Source of the DNA: Vulcanisaeta distributa JCM 11216
GTDB taxonomy: Archaea; Thermoproteota; Thermoprotei; Thermoproteales; Thermocladiaceae
NCBI RefSeq assembly: GCF_001315985.1
Contig: NZ_BBBI01000015.1
Coordinates: 1-49,026, forward strand
Length of the DNA: 49,026 nucleotides
Direction of reading: 5' to 3'
Shown here in pieces: positions 9,316 to 19,508 of the stretch; the stretch's first letter is position 1, and the number at the start of each line of letters is the position of its first letter. The notes under the pieces are model-generated. The model was given only the letters and a program-made list of their open reading frames with translations. It had not been told where the DNA came from and did no database searches. A program made the position numbers and the translations under genes.

Positions 9316-9788
9316 CACTGCTTGTTTTTTAATTGGAACGTTATTATATACTTATTGTGTTTCTCTATGTAAGTGGTACCGAGCACCACCTCATCACCAA
9401 CCTGACGCACCTCTCATCCTTAACATTTATGAGCCAGCCCATTACCCTAACATCACCAACCCTAGCAATGGCTATTATGTACGGCTCAAAATCCTCAAAA
9501 CCCTGAGGCCTAGAGTAAACCCTAGTAAAGGTCTCGAGAATACCTCCCTAGCAACTCAATCCACTCTATATCACTCGATCCACAGTATGGGCAGTCAGAC
9601 TGTGGTGGGTAATAAACGGCGCCGCAGGACTTGCACTTGGTCGCGTATATCCTGCCCTCCCTAAGGCCATCCCAGTACTTAAGTGTCCTGCCAATGGGTA
9701 TTTTATGCCTGTAGGTGATCGGTACTGAGTCTATGGTTGGCCCCCCCTCAACCTTAACAGTCCTCCTGCTAGGCTTTTTCTCCGCCAT
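9312..9788 (-). CDS. DUF35 OB-fold/zinc-ribbon acyl-CoA-associated protein, frameshifted
   Basis: Companion subunit of thiolase-like enzymes: a rubredoxin-type zinc ribbon (CKSCGAVYYPPQSDCPYC) followed by an OB fold that handles CoA substrates. The first open frame stops after WIELLGRYSRDLY. The rest is present in other frames (FTRVYSRPQGFEDFEPYIIA, then DEVVLGTTYIEKHNKY). Breaks lie near 9543-9549 and at 9401-9402, where CC should be CCC. The rebuilt protein is about 159 residues. EGGPTID holds a probable extra Gly. It starts 6 bases after the thiolase gene, the usual pairing in archaea, often as a complex with HMG-CoA synthase. Confidence 0.85.
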
Positions 9789-9794
9789 TCCTCA

Positions 9795-10969
9795 TCACCT
9801 CCTCAGTATTGTCACATAGCCGTAATGGCCAGTACCGCCTATATTGTGAGCAAGGGCAATGTACCTCTTCAAAGGCGCCTGCCTACCACGCTCCCTCTCC
9901 TCCCTCAATTGCTTAACTAATTCATAAATCATCGCCAGGCCCGTAGCCCCCCCAGTGGATGGCCTTTCCCGAGTAGTCCACCGCTTAGGTTAACGGCAAC
10001 CTTACCACCGATGTCGCTCTGACCCTCCTCAATGAACTTACCGCCCCCCCTACCCTTCTCCACGAAGCCCAGGTCTTCATAGGCCATTATCTCGGCTATT
10101 GTGAAGCAGTCGTGCACCTCGGCGACCTCTACATCCTTAGGCTCAATACCTGCCTTCTTATAAGCCATCTGGGCGGCTATCTTTGTGGCCTTTAGGCTCA
10201 CGTAGTCCTCACGTCTGGTTATGTTTGAGGTATCCGATGCATAACCAATGGCCTCAATCCAAACGGGCGTATCAATGTGCAATTTCCTAATAGCATCCTC
10301 ACTGGCCACTATTGCGGCCGCCGCGCCGTCGGTTATTGCCGAGCAATCATAAAGCTTTAGTGGCCATGTAATAGGCCTTGACTTAAGAACGTCCTCCACG
10401 GTCACCTCAAACTGAAACTGAGCCTTTGGGTTTCTCGCAGCGTACTTTTGGTTCTTAACTCTAACAAGGGCTAATTGTTCCTCGGTGGTTCCGAACTTAG
10501 CCATGTGGGCCGTGGCGTATAAGGCGTAGTAGGCGGGGGGGAATGTAGTGCCGTAGAAGTGGTATTCCCAGAGGTAATTACCACCCCCCCTACCACCAAC
10601 AGCCAGTGATGTTGCTGTGTCGACCTCATTCATCTTCTCCACACCGATGGCTAGGGCTATGTCTACGAAGCCCGAGGCAACCATGTTATAGGCCACGGCC
10701 AACGCCGCACTACCGGTGGCGCAGGCAGCCTCAACTCTCAGTGGGCCTTTCTCACTAAAGCCACTATACTCATTGACCGGAACCGCCGGGTACAGCTCAT
10801 AAGTCCTGGTCCCTGCACTGCCAACAATCGATATTTCAATGTCCTTTTGGGTTAAGCCGGCATCTTCAAGGGCTTCCTTAACGGCCTCCCAGGCGAGTTC
10901 CTGGATAGTTACATCATTCCTAACACCAAAGACTGATTGGCCAACACCGATAATGCCGACTTTACGCAC
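9795..10969 (-). CDS. Thiolase-family acetyl-CoA acetyltransferase (SCP2-type), C-terminus frameshifted
   Basis: Condenses or cleaves acyl-CoA; in archaea this family pairs with DUF35, often feeding HMG-CoA and isoprenoid lipids. The active-site cysteine is in [12 protein letters not shown], with HDCF and the C-terminal GHPLG motif further on. The frame breaks inside the invariant GHPLGATG at the C7 run about 9947-9953 (five expected), after which [18 protein letters not shown] and [12 protein letters not shown] finish the protein (about 391 residues). Three further G7/C7 runs add residues to conserved stretches ([34 protein letters not shown]), each one longer than usual in the family. Confidence 0.88.
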
Positions 10970-11016
10970 GTATTTCTCACAATGAGACTCTAAATAAGAT
11001 TGTTCTTTGAGTGTAA

Positions 11017-11056
11017 TATTTACTGTTATAATTATTATATAGATACGCAGTAAATA
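11017..11056. promoter_or_regulatory. Inverted repeat in the thiolase promoter region
   Basis: TATTTACTG at 11017-11025 and its reverse complement CAGTAAATA at 11048-11056 flank a 22-base AT-rich spacer containing ATTATTATATAG. It lies between the thiolase start (10969) and a small gene on the other strand (11111), so it could be a shared operator around divergent promoters. No binding protein is implied by the sequence. Confidence 0.4.
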
Positions 11057-11110
11057 ATACTGTTCTTTTTGTTCACTTGCTATTTATTGCCGTATTATTA
11101 TGGATAAACA

Positions 11111-11227
11111 ATGGAGTTTCCATTTACGGAGATGGTTGATAACCCCCCCTGGATAAAAATAATTAGCAGGTATCCTACTCAGAGGGACCGTGAGATACTT
11201 AGAAAGGTTGATCTCGTTCAGTTATAA
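11111..11227 (+). CDS. Possible 38-residue protein
   Basis: ATG 11111 opens MEFPFTEMVDNPPWIKIISR and ends LVRKVDLVQL-like at TAA 11225-11227, one base before the convergent protease gene. Codon use resembles the neighbours, and an in-frame C7 run gives NPPW, the same homopolymer habit as real genes here. It is short and of unknown family, so only moderately supported. Confidence 0.4.
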   Translation: MEFPFTEMVDNPPWIKIISRYPTQRDREILRKVDLVQL

Positions 11228-12134
11228 CTAAATAGTTATTGTTGCTAGGTATATGAGCGGGATTGAGCCGAGCAGTATTGGTATTGGTAGGGCTGGAGCG
11301 TACTTCTTAATTGGTAATATGTATTTAAACGTTATAAATAGGCCGATGAGTATTCCAATTAATGAGGCTGATGAGGCCAGTGCGCCCTGGGCGAATGTGA
11401 AGTTATGCATGACGTATTGAAGCATTGTTAATGAGACCAGAGTTGCGTATAGCACAAGGTCTCCAACTCCAATGCCTACACCATCTATATCTAGGATTAA
11501 ACCCCTAAGTATTGTACTTACCCTCGCCATACTTAGAGAGCTCAGTTACTAACCTACCGAGTAATCCTCGATATACCATTACTATGTCGTATAGCGGCAA
11601 TGCAATTAGTAATATGACCAGTGTCCAGGTGGGTAGGGCTATCGTGAATATTACACCAGCCATGGAGCTATAAGCGCTTATTGCTAGAGCCCTAACCACG
11701 GTGTTCCCGGCCTTGATTGCTGCATACATAATTAATGCACTTATTGTAAGTGCTATTATTAATATCGATAGTGGGTGTTCTATTAATGGATTTACGTTAT
11801 AACCATAGGCGTAGGTTGCCGTGAAGAACAATACGGAGCTTATTATGACGATAGCCAATAATACATTCTTCACAGTCTCAAATGCCCTTATCAATCCCCC
11901 CCGCCTTATTAACCTATATATTGCGTATGTTGCTATAACCATTATTACTATAATAATGGTTACATTATACAAACCAGCACTTGACGTGTTCACAGACTGA
12001 AATGGCGGCCCCGCAGGAACTTGAGTTTCGCCGATGTTTATTAAACCTAGTATAAGAAGTATCGCTATTACTGGCGATGTTAATGGCAGTAATAAGTGCG
12101 CTGGTTTAATAATACGTTCTTCTCTTCTTGACAC
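11228..12134 (-). CDS. Presenilin-like (A22 family) intramembrane aspartyl protease, frameshifted
   Basis: A polytopic membrane protein of about 300 residues. The catalytic motifs of presenilin/signal-peptide-peptidase relatives are visible: LPLYDIVMVYRG (YD), GIGVGDLVLYA (GxGD) and APALPIP (PAL). It would cut substrate helices inside the membrane. The YD motif and the GxGD/PAL motifs lie in different frames: the first ends at KYGEGKYNT, the second opens MARVSTILRGLILDIDG, with the break between about 11505 and 11530. RRGGLIRAF contains a C7-run Gly pair. It follows pheS in tandem by 30 bases. Substrate unknown. Confidence 0.8.
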
Positions 12135-12164
12135 GAGTCATTGCTAATCCCTATATTTATAACC

Positions 12165-13747
12165 TTAACTAACCTTTAAGTTATTAATGAATCTTGAGTA
12201 GTGTGTCCAGTATCCCCCCCTTATTACATTAATGTCCTTAGAGAATAAGTCCCTAATATCCTCGATGTTCATGAGAATCATGGCAATCCTATCAAGACCC
12301 ATACCAAACGCTAAAACCCTACTCCTCCTAAGCCCGAGCGGCATCACCACCTCAGGCCTAAACATGCCGGAACCCACAAACTCAATCCAACCAAGCTTCT
12401 CGTGATATGCATAGCCCTCGGCAGATGGGCTTGTGAATGGGAAGTAGGCTGGCTTAAACATGACCCTCTTCAACCCCATCCCCCTCGCCAAGGCCTCGAG
12501 CACTCCAAGTAGGTGCTTAAAGCTTAGGTTCTCACCAACGACGATACCATCAGCCTGGTGAAACTCCATGGAGTGCTTTGGGTCAAGGACCTCAGGCCTA
12601 AAGACCCTATCGATCGTGAATGCCCTGTACTCACCATCACCGCGTTTATAGAGCGTCCTTACAGAGACGGAGGTCGTCTGGGTCCTTAACACAAGCCTAA
12701 CAGCCCTACTCGGGTCCCACTTATAGTTCCAGCCTCTTGACCCAGTTATCCAGCCATCCTCGTGGGTACGCGCAATCCTACTCACTAATTCATTATCGAG
12801 TATTTTACCCGTGCTTGGGTACTTGAGGAAATACGTATCGTGAATCTCCCTGGCAGGGTGGTCCTGCGCTTGGAATAACGCATCGAAATTCCACAGCTCA
12901 AGCTCTACGTGTGGTCCATAAACCTCCTCAAAGCCCAGCGATATGAAGACCTCCTTAACGAACTTAATAAACTCGGAGAAGAAGTGCTTAGTCACGATAG
13001 GTGCCTGCGGTGTTGGTATTGATAGGTCGAACCTCTTAATAACGACATTCCTCCAGGCACCACTAGTTATTAACTCGGGCGTTAATGCCGTAACCACAAC
13101 CCCCCCAGCCTTTATTAGGCCCCCCCTATCTATGAGATTACGCGCCTCATCAGTAATCACCAACTCAATTATACTTCTCTCTCTTACCTTAACTATACCT
13201 CTTCTAAGGAATTCCTGAATAATTGATTTAGCGTCTTCAGGAACCTCATCGTTATAAATACCATTCCTAATTTGATTAAGTAGTTCCTGCCTATTAATAA
13301 CGCTGGTGAGCCTATCCTGAGATACCGCCTCAATGACGCCCTTATTAATCCTAATAGCACCTAACCTGCTTAATGTCGATATTGCGTAATTAACCTCACT
13401 GGGCGTTAGCAAAATGCCATGTCTCCTTGCAATATTGGATACATCATTAATGGTAGCTTACACCCACAATTAATCAATACCCTTGCCAGCCTGACCTCGG
13501 GAAGTCCATTCTCAAGGTACTTTTTACCCTCCTCAGTTAGTTCAAGTATCCTCTTTACGGTTTTATTAACGCGGACTAAACCTAGGTTCTCGAGCTCAGC
13601 TATACTTCTCATGAGAGAGTTCACGTCAGTGCCTAGCTTAGATGCAACATCATCAATTCTTACAGGTGAGGCGCTATCCTTTAGTGCTTTTAGTATATTG
13701 AATTCCTGCTGTGGTACTATTAATTCTCTACTTACGTCATCGTTCAT
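12165..13747 (-). CDS. pheS: Phenylalanyl-tRNA synthetase alpha subunit, one frameshift
   Basis: Catalytic subunit of PheRS, charging tRNA-Phe. The N-terminal 110 residues form winged-helix tRNA-binding modules (VRIDDVASKLGTDVNSLMRS). The class II core follows: HPAREIHDTYFL, FRPEVLDPKHSMEFHQ, and motif 3 GMGLDRIAM. The two parts are split at 13411-13414, where A4 should be A5, restoring DMAFLLTPSEVNYA. About 527 residues. IRGGYW, DRGGLIKAGGVV and similar pairs come from C7 runs. A leaderless TATA box lies 25-34 bases upstream. Essential, so the break is almost certainly not real. Confidence 0.93.
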
Positions 13748-13771
13748 TAATATACGTTAGCAAATAGCGCA

Positions 13772-13781
13772 CGCACCTTAT
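13772..13781 (-). promoter_or_regulatory. TATA box of pheS
   Basis: CCTTATAAGG, a self-complementary TATA element, 25-34 bases upstream of the pheS ATG at 13747. The spacing is right for a leaderless transcript. Confidence 0.55.
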
Positions 13782-13872
13782 AAGGATTACTTCGGAGCAA
13801 TCGCACGCCTGGGCAAATATATAGCATAAATAATGGATAATGCTAAAAAACTCATGTTGTACCCTACCCGTA

Positions 13873-14673
13873 ATGGAGATATTGGCCCTTGTAAAGCTGG
13901 CTCTCGACACGGGGCAGTTAAGGGTTAGTGAAACGAAGGTAGACATCGATTCGACACCTCTCAAGATCAGTGACATTGATAGGAACGCCGTTGAGGAGGC
14001 CGTCAGGATTAAGGAGAAGGCTGGTGGTAGGGTCCGCGTAATAACGGCGCTTAAGTATGGCCCATTAACGAGAAGGCAGCAGGAGGCAGAGAGCTTACTT
14101 AGGGAGGTGCTGGCCATGGGTGCTGATGAGGCTTACCTAATCGTCGATAATGCCCTGATAAATAGTGACCAATTATTGACGGCCAAGGCCATTGCAGCCA
14201 CAATAAGGAAATTGGGTAATTATGACTTAATAATTGCTGGTGAAGCAACAATAGATGGTTATACGAGTCAGGTGGGGGGGCCCAGGGTTGCCGCCGAGCT
14301 TGGTATTCCTGTTATTACCTTTGTTAGGGAATTGAGGGTTGAGGGCAATAAGGTTACTGCTAAGCGTGACCTGGAGGATGCCATTCAGACCGTTGAGGCT
14401 CAATTACCAGTATTAGTAACCGTTACCAGGGAGATAAATGTACCGAGAATACCACCATTACTACAGATAAGGGCCGCCATGAAAAAGCCAATAAATAGGC
14501 TGGGTCTTGCTGACTTAGGGATTTCCATGAAGTCGCCTGTAGAAGTTACGAATATAGTACCCATTCAAGTTAAGAGAAAGGGTGTAATAATTAAGGATGG
14601 AACTGTTGATGAGAAGGTTGATAAATTAATCCAAGCCCTAATTCAGGAAGGTATAATAACCCCCCCGAGGTGA
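13873..14673 (+). CDS. etfB: Electron-transfer flavoprotein beta subunit
   Basis: Forms the EtfAB heterodimer that accepts electrons from acyl-CoA or similar dehydrogenases. The true start is ATG 13873 (MEILALVKLALDTGQLRV), eleven codons into the longest frame, because ETF beta begins with this nucleotide-binding strand. GEATIDGYTSQVGGPRVAAE matches the DG-x-x-x-QVGPR-x-AE signature, with one extra Gly from the G7 run ending at 14280. The C-terminus is basic. The stop overlaps the etfA start (TGATG), so the two are co-translated. A membrane oxidoreductase gene follows. Confidence 0.92.
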   Translation: MEILALVKLALDTGQLRVSETKVDIDSTPLKISDIDRNAVEEAVRIKEKAGGRVRVITALKYGPLTRRQQEAESLLREVLAMGADEAYLIVDNALINSDQLLTAKAIAATIRKLGNYDLIIAGEATIDGYTSQVGGPRVAAELGIPVITFVRELRVEGNKVTAKRDLEDAIQTVEAQLPVLVTVTREINVPRIPPLLQIRAAMKKPINRLGLADLGISMKSPVEVTNIVPIQVKRKGVIIKDGTVDEKVDKLIQALIQEGIITPPR

Positions 14674-15599
14674 TGGACATGACCAAGGTACTTGTAATAG
14701 GCTCAATCAGTGACCTCGGCTTAATAGGATTAGCGCAGAAGGTTGAGAGCCCTGAAATACATTACCTATTGCTCGGAGGCGGCGATGCAACGCAACTGGG
14801 TAAATATGGTGTAACCAAAGTCTACACATTATCGGCGCAGGTCGATGAAGCATCACTTGCGGAGACTCTCGTCAACCTAATAAGCACTAATAATTACTCC
14901 GTGATAATCACCCCCCCTGTGAATAAATACTTTAAGACCACAATACCAATAGCGGCTCAAAAAACATCAGCACCAGTGCTTGTTGATGTACTTGACTTGA
15001 AGCAGGGTGGTAATACTTTCGAGGTTACACTAAATGGTGTGGGCAATAGGGCGCAGGTAACTGTTAAGGTAACGGACAGGGTATTCCTAATGGCGCCACC
15101 GGCACGTTTCAAGCCAGTTGAAAAAGTAACCACGGTAACCACAGAGTCCCTGCAGCCCAAGGCTATTACGGGCATTAAGGTTGTCTCTACGGAGGAAAAA
15201 CCCAAGGGTAAGGTTAGGATTGAGGATGCTGAACTAATCGTCTCGGTGGGCAGGGGCTTCAAGAAGCAGGAGGATCTTAAGCTTGCCTTTGAGCTGGCTG
15301 AGGTTCTTGGGGCTGAGATTGGTTGTTCAAGGCCGATAGCCGCAGACCTTAAGTGGCTCAGTGAGGACCACTGGGTTGGACTGAGCGGTCATAAGGTCAG
15401 GCCAAAGCTATACATGGCGGTGGGCATTAGTGGGCAACCACAACACCTTGCCGGTATGATGGAGTCAAAGACCGTCGTAGTAATAAACAGTGATCCCAAT
15501 GCGCCATTCTTTAAGAACTGCGATTACGGCGTTGTAGAGGACCTATACAAGTTCGTTCCGGCACTAACAAAGAAGCTTCGTGAAATACTTAAGAAATAA
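14673..15599 (+). CDS. etfA: Electron-transfer flavoprotein alpha subunit
   Basis: Binds the FAD of the EtfAB dimer. Domain I covers residues about 1-170. The C-terminal FAD domain shows VGRGFKKQEDLKLAFELAE, GCSRPIAADLKWL, QHLAGM and VVVINSDPNAPFF, all classical EtfA blocks. ATG 14673 overlaps the etfB stop. ISGQPQHLAGM replaces the usual SGAIQHLAGM, a local variation near the FAD site. ITPPVNKYF holds a C7-run Pro pair. No frameshift. Confidence 0.93.
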   Translation: MDMTKVLVIGSISDLGLIGLAQKVESPEIHYLLLGGGDATQLGKYGVTKVYTLSAQVDEASLAETLVNLISTNNYSVIITPPVNKYFKTTIPIAAQKTSAPVLVDVLDLKQGGNTFEVTLNGVGNRAQVTVKVTDRVFLMAPPARFKPVEKVTTVTTESLQPKAITGIKVVSTEEKPKGKVRIEDAELIVSVGRGFKKQEDLKLAFELAEVLGAEIGCSRPIAADLKWLSEDHWVGLSGHKVRPKLYMAVGISGQPQHLAGMMESKTVVVINSDPNAPFFKNCDYGVVEDLYKFVPALTKKLREILKK

Positions 15600-15776
15600 G
15601 GAGATCAAATTTTAAGAACAGCAATTTTTAATAATTAATTATTTTATTACATTTTTATAACTATATTACTAAGTATTAATAGGAGATAGTTTATAATTAT
15701 TAATATTAATTAGAAAAGTAAAATATATAAAGTAAAATAAAATAATACTTTAAAAGATCATAACCTGTTCAACCTG
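15600..15776. other. AT-rich gap between etfA and the membrane oxidoreductase gene
   Basis: 177 bases, very AT-rich, with T-runs just after etfA (about 15626-15658) that could end transcription, then a series of A/T words before ATG 15777. A separate promoter for the next gene is possible, though the functional link suggests co-expression. Confidence 0.4.
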
Positions 15777-17809
15777 ATGGACTTATCCTACGTGTGCTAC
15801 GCGGAATATTTTAGTCTACCTAAGATACCATCTATGGCCTCCGTATATAGCTTAGCGGTGTTATCGATTGTACTGTTTTTCTATTTCCTTAAGGTAAGGC
15901 TGAACAGGTATGGCGTTGGGCTTTGGGAATTTATATTAGTACTACTAAGAGGGTACAGAGCATGGATACCGTTTCTCTGGGACATAGCGACCCACAGGCG
16001 ATTTACTAAGTATGAGGGCATTGGGGGGGCAGTGGCTCACTTAATGATTCTATATGCGCTGTTACTTTCATTAATAGGTACTTTAATAGTGGCTGCCAAT
16101 CAATACCTGGGCATATTAACTGGTAAGGAAGTATTTTGCGGGTACTTCTTCCTAGCTATAGCCTAATTATGGATATTACAGCGTGGGTTCTCTTCATAGG
16201 CTCTGCCCTGGGCATATATAGGGTTTTAGGTAGAAAGGAACTTTATACAAAGAACGAGTATTACACTAACATACTATTCCTAGCCGGCTTCATGTATCTG
16301 GCCGTGAGCGGCGCCGTAATTGAGAGCTACAGGTTCGTACAAATGGGCCTCTGGCGTTATTGGATGTTCATGCCAAACGCCTGATACTATCCCCCCCAAT
16401 TAGCTCATCAAGCACCCTATACATGGTGATCTACTACACGCACTTCCCACTGGCTTTCATATTAATAGCTATAATACCACTCACGGCAATCTTCCACTCA
16501 TTACTTGGACTTTACAACTACATAATTAATTACGGTAGACCACTGGGCGAACTAAACAAGCCCTTTGACTTGAAGGAATTAACGGCAGAATCAGCAACGG
16601 AGCTAAAGGTGGGCTTTTCGAATGTAGAGGAAATACCAAAAATGAGCAAGTTAGAGGCGATAGCATGTACAAACTGCTTTAGGTGCCAGGACGCTTGTCC
16701 TGCATATGCTGCAGGTAGACCCCCTATCACCCATGATGATAATAACGAAGATAAAGCATGGACTCTACAATAGTAATGAGAGCAAGTTAATAGATGGTTC
16801 TATCGTAGATGATGAGTTATGGGCATGCACAACATGCGGTGCATGCATGAATACCTGCCCTGTCTACATAAGGCATGTCGATTACATACTCGACATGAGG
16901 AGGTACTTAGTAATGGTTAACATGAGGATGGACCAAAAGAAGTCAAGCCTATTACTTAACCTATCCCAGTACAATAATTCAATGGGTATGTCTAATTATG
17001 GTAGGCATGATTGGCTAAAGGAGTTAGGTGTCAAGACTGTCCAGGAAAACCCGAACTTTGAGTATCTGCTCTGGGTTGGTTGCATGGGTAGCTTTGATAA
17101 TAGGGCGAGGGATATAATAAAGTCCCTAGTTGAAATTCTAAGGGAGGCAGGGCTCCTGGATAAGGTAGCCGTACTTGGTGATGAGGAAACCTGCTGCGGT
17201 GACCCGGCAAGGAGGCTTGGTGAGGAGAGTAGGTTCCAGGAACTTGCACTTAATAACATTGAATTATTCAAGAAGTACAATGTAAAAAGTATAATAACTA
17301 TTTGCCCACACGGCTATAATACCTTCAAGAATGAGTATCCGAGGATAGACCCATGGATGAAGAATGTAAAGGTAATACACCATTCAGAATTCCTGGAACA
17401 ATTAATTAGTGAGGGCAGGATAAAGGTGGGCAGAAATAACGTGGTCTTTACAATACATGATCCATGTTACTTGGCCAGACATAACGGTGTTGTTGAGCCT
17501 CAGAGAAACATTGTTATGAAACTCGGTGAGTTGAGGGAGACGAAGTACCACGGCACGCAAACCTTCTGTTGCGGTGCCGGTGGCGCTAATTATTGGTATG
17601 ATGTGCCTGAGAAGAAGAGGATTAGTCACATAAGGCTTGAGCAGTTGATGGAGACGAATGCCCAAACAATAGTGACGCTATGCCCATTCTGCAATGCCAT
17701 GCTCACTGATGCCGCAAGAATTAAGGGTGTTGAGGATAAGGTTAAGATATTGGATATATCCGAGATTATTAGAGCATCGGTAATTAAACAGCAAGAGGTT
17801 AAGGCGTAG
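15777..17809 (+). CDS. Membrane EtfD/HdrD-like Fe-S oxidoreductase (ETF:quinone type), three frameshifts
   Basis: A cytochrome-b-like membrane domain (about residues 10-260, at least five helices) is followed by two [4Fe-4S] motifs (CTNCFRCQDACP and CTTCGACMNTCP) and two CCG domains (EETCCGDP; TFCCGAGG) as in heterodisulfide reductase HdrD. Behind etfBA this is the layout of ETF:menaquinone oxidoreductases (EtfD/EMO), which pass ETF electrons to quinone. The gene is in four pieces. Breaks: T4 at 16134-16137 (T5 expected), near 16380 (one base missing), and C5 at 16720-16724 (C4 expected, restoring AGRPLSPM). About 677 residues when joined. Confidence 0.85.
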
Positions 17810-17853
17810 TTAGATTGTAAAAAATATTTACCCAAATTATAACCATAAATTTA

Positions 17854-18529
17854 GTGAGTCGTAAACCCATAGCCATTGGGGGCAGAGGCTGTACTTTACC
17901 TAGAGGATTGGCTAGGACTAACGGTACTTGTTAAGGAGAGGGTTCCAAAGGGCTATAGGGGGTATTGAGTTTGATAATTATATCCGTAGGTCAAGAACCA
18001 TTAATGAGGCTAGGGCTATGTTGAGGGCTAGGGAGTTGGGCATACCCGTGCCCAGGATCTATGATGTCGACTTAGTAAGCATGAGAATTAGGATGGAATA
18101 CCTAAATGGGATACCCCCCTGGTTAAGTTATTGGTGGATAATGAGAAAACCAATGATGTAATCATTAACTACGTAAGAACGATGGGTAATTACATAGGCA
18201 TATTGCACAGGAACGGTGTAGTACATGGAGATCCCACACCGGCTAATGCATTAATTGTTGGGGGGGATAGGCTATATCTAATAGATTTTGGTTTGTCTGA
18301 GGTTCTTGGTAGAACGCCCACTGCGCAAGATGTTAGGATACTATATAAGTTGGCTCTTGATCTTAATGTAGCCTTAAGATCTTTTGAGGCATTGCGTAAG
18401 GATCAAAGCCAGTTATTGTTCACGGAGTTCCTTAATGGGTATAGGGATGCCATGGGACTCGAATTAACGGGTAGGGTGCAGGCAATGGTTAATAGGTTAA
18501 GGAGGATGGTTAGGTATGCCGTCAGATAA
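17854..18529 (+). CDS. bud32: Kae1-associated serine/threonine kinase/ATPase Bud32, frameshifted
   Basis: Subunit of KEOPS, needed for the t6A modification of tRNAs that read ANN codons. Motifs: GAEAVLYLEDWLGL near the N-terminus, RRSRTINEARAMLRA, HGDPTPANALI (catalytic loop) and LIDFGLSE (DFG), typical of the minimal Bud32 kinase. I place the start at GTG 17854 behind an AAAAATATTTA box; this needs G4 in place of G5 at 17878-17882, otherwise TTG 17876 is possible. Other breaks are G5 at 17958-17962 and C6 at 18114-18119 (C7 restores GIPPLVKLLVDNEKT). Pcc1 of the same complex lies at 24284. Confidence 0.88.
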
Positions 18530-18556
18530 TTCATTCATTATTCCCACGAACAAATA

Positions 18557-18566
18557 AGCTTTAAAA
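18557..18566 (+). promoter_or_regulatory. TATA box of the S15 gene
   Basis: GCTTTAAAAC, about 22-31 bases upstream of the GTG at 18588, matches a leaderless archaeal promoter. Confidence 0.5.
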
Positions 18567-18587
18567 CTTCTCTAGATATCGTTAGGC

Positions 18588-19041
18588 GTGCCTCACCGTA
18601 GTAAGCATAAGCATGGTAGGAGCGGAAGTACAAGGCCTGTGTCTAAGGTAACGCCTTCATGGGTTTCATATACGCAGGAGGAGGTTGAGCAGTTAGTCAT
18701 TGAGTTAGCCAAGAGAGGTTTCTCACCATCAATGATAGGCATAATACTTAGGGACCAATACGGCATACCACTTGTCAAGCCAATACTTGGTAAGAACATT
18801 ACCGAGGTTCTTCAGGAACATGGACTGGCTCCGCAAATACCCGAGGATCTAATGAACTTAATTAGAAGGGCCGTGAAGATTAGGAAGCACCTCGAGGAAC
18901 ATCCAAAGGACCTAAGTGCGAGGAGGGGGTTTAAACCTTGTTGAATCTAAGATACATAGACTGGTTAAGTACTATAAGCGTGTTGGTAAGTTACCGCAGG
19001 ACTTCGCATACACGCCTGAGGCATTCTCGATGCTTGCATAG
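18588..19041 (+). CDS. rps15: Small-subunit ribosomal protein S15 (uS15), C-terminus frameshifted
   Basis: Starts GTG 18588 ([16 protein letters not shown]), the standard archaeal/eukaryotic N-terminus. [13 protein letters not shown] and [16 protein letters not shown] are diagnostic. The open frame ends early at FKPC because the G5 run at 18925-18929 should be G4. With that change it reads [20 protein letters not shown] and ends FSMLA at 19041, about 150 residues, normal. Essential; the break is surely not biological. In some archaea this gene is next to the RecJ-Pcc1-S3Ae group, here about 5 kb away. Confidence 0.95.
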
Positions 19042-19053
19042 TGAGGAACAACT

Positions 19054-19508
19054 TTAATCAAGCGGTATTACTTCAGCCAGTACGTAATTCTCATTATCGC
19101 ACTTAATTCGTTGAATCCCCCTCACAATTCTCACCTTAGTACCCTCCTTAAGCATATTATCATTGGGTAAGTACTTTCTGATATCATTACATGTAATTAA
19201 TGATTTTGTGTATGTAGTCACAACACCCTCAATAAATAACTTAGCCGGTATAGGAATTACTATTGGAAGTTCCTCAACGACTATTGGGACCATGTCCTCG
19301 CCCGTTAAAAGGCACTTGTTAGGTTGTGGCAGGCCAACATGCTTGACCTCAACAATTCTATAGACCCTACCTGGCTTGAGCTAGCCACGCATATATTGAA
19401 TAGTTTGCATTGTCTGCATTCATTTGGAATTGAATATAACCTAAAAGTCTTACCAATGATTGCCTGTTCCCTACCTATCAATGTCATTACTCTCTTAGTC
19501 TCCATCAT
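19054..19508 (-). CDS. UPF0179 family protein, frameshifted
   Basis: An archaeal family of unknown role with a cysteine-rich putative metal site. MTLIGREQAIIGKTFRLYS and ECRQCKLFNIC form the N-terminal part; PGRVYRIVEVKHVG and NKCLLTGEDMVPIVVEE follow in another frame. Adding one T at 19376-19377 (TT to TTT) joins them as SSKPGRVYRIVEV. About 151 residues. The ATG at 19508 overlaps the stop of the M42 peptidase gene upstream, so they are probably co-translated. Confidence 0.82.

Noticed and set aside
9302..9664. 120-codon plus-strand frame opposite the DUF35 gene
   Set aside because: The minus strand encodes zinc-ribbon and OB-fold motifs across the same region once indels are corrected.
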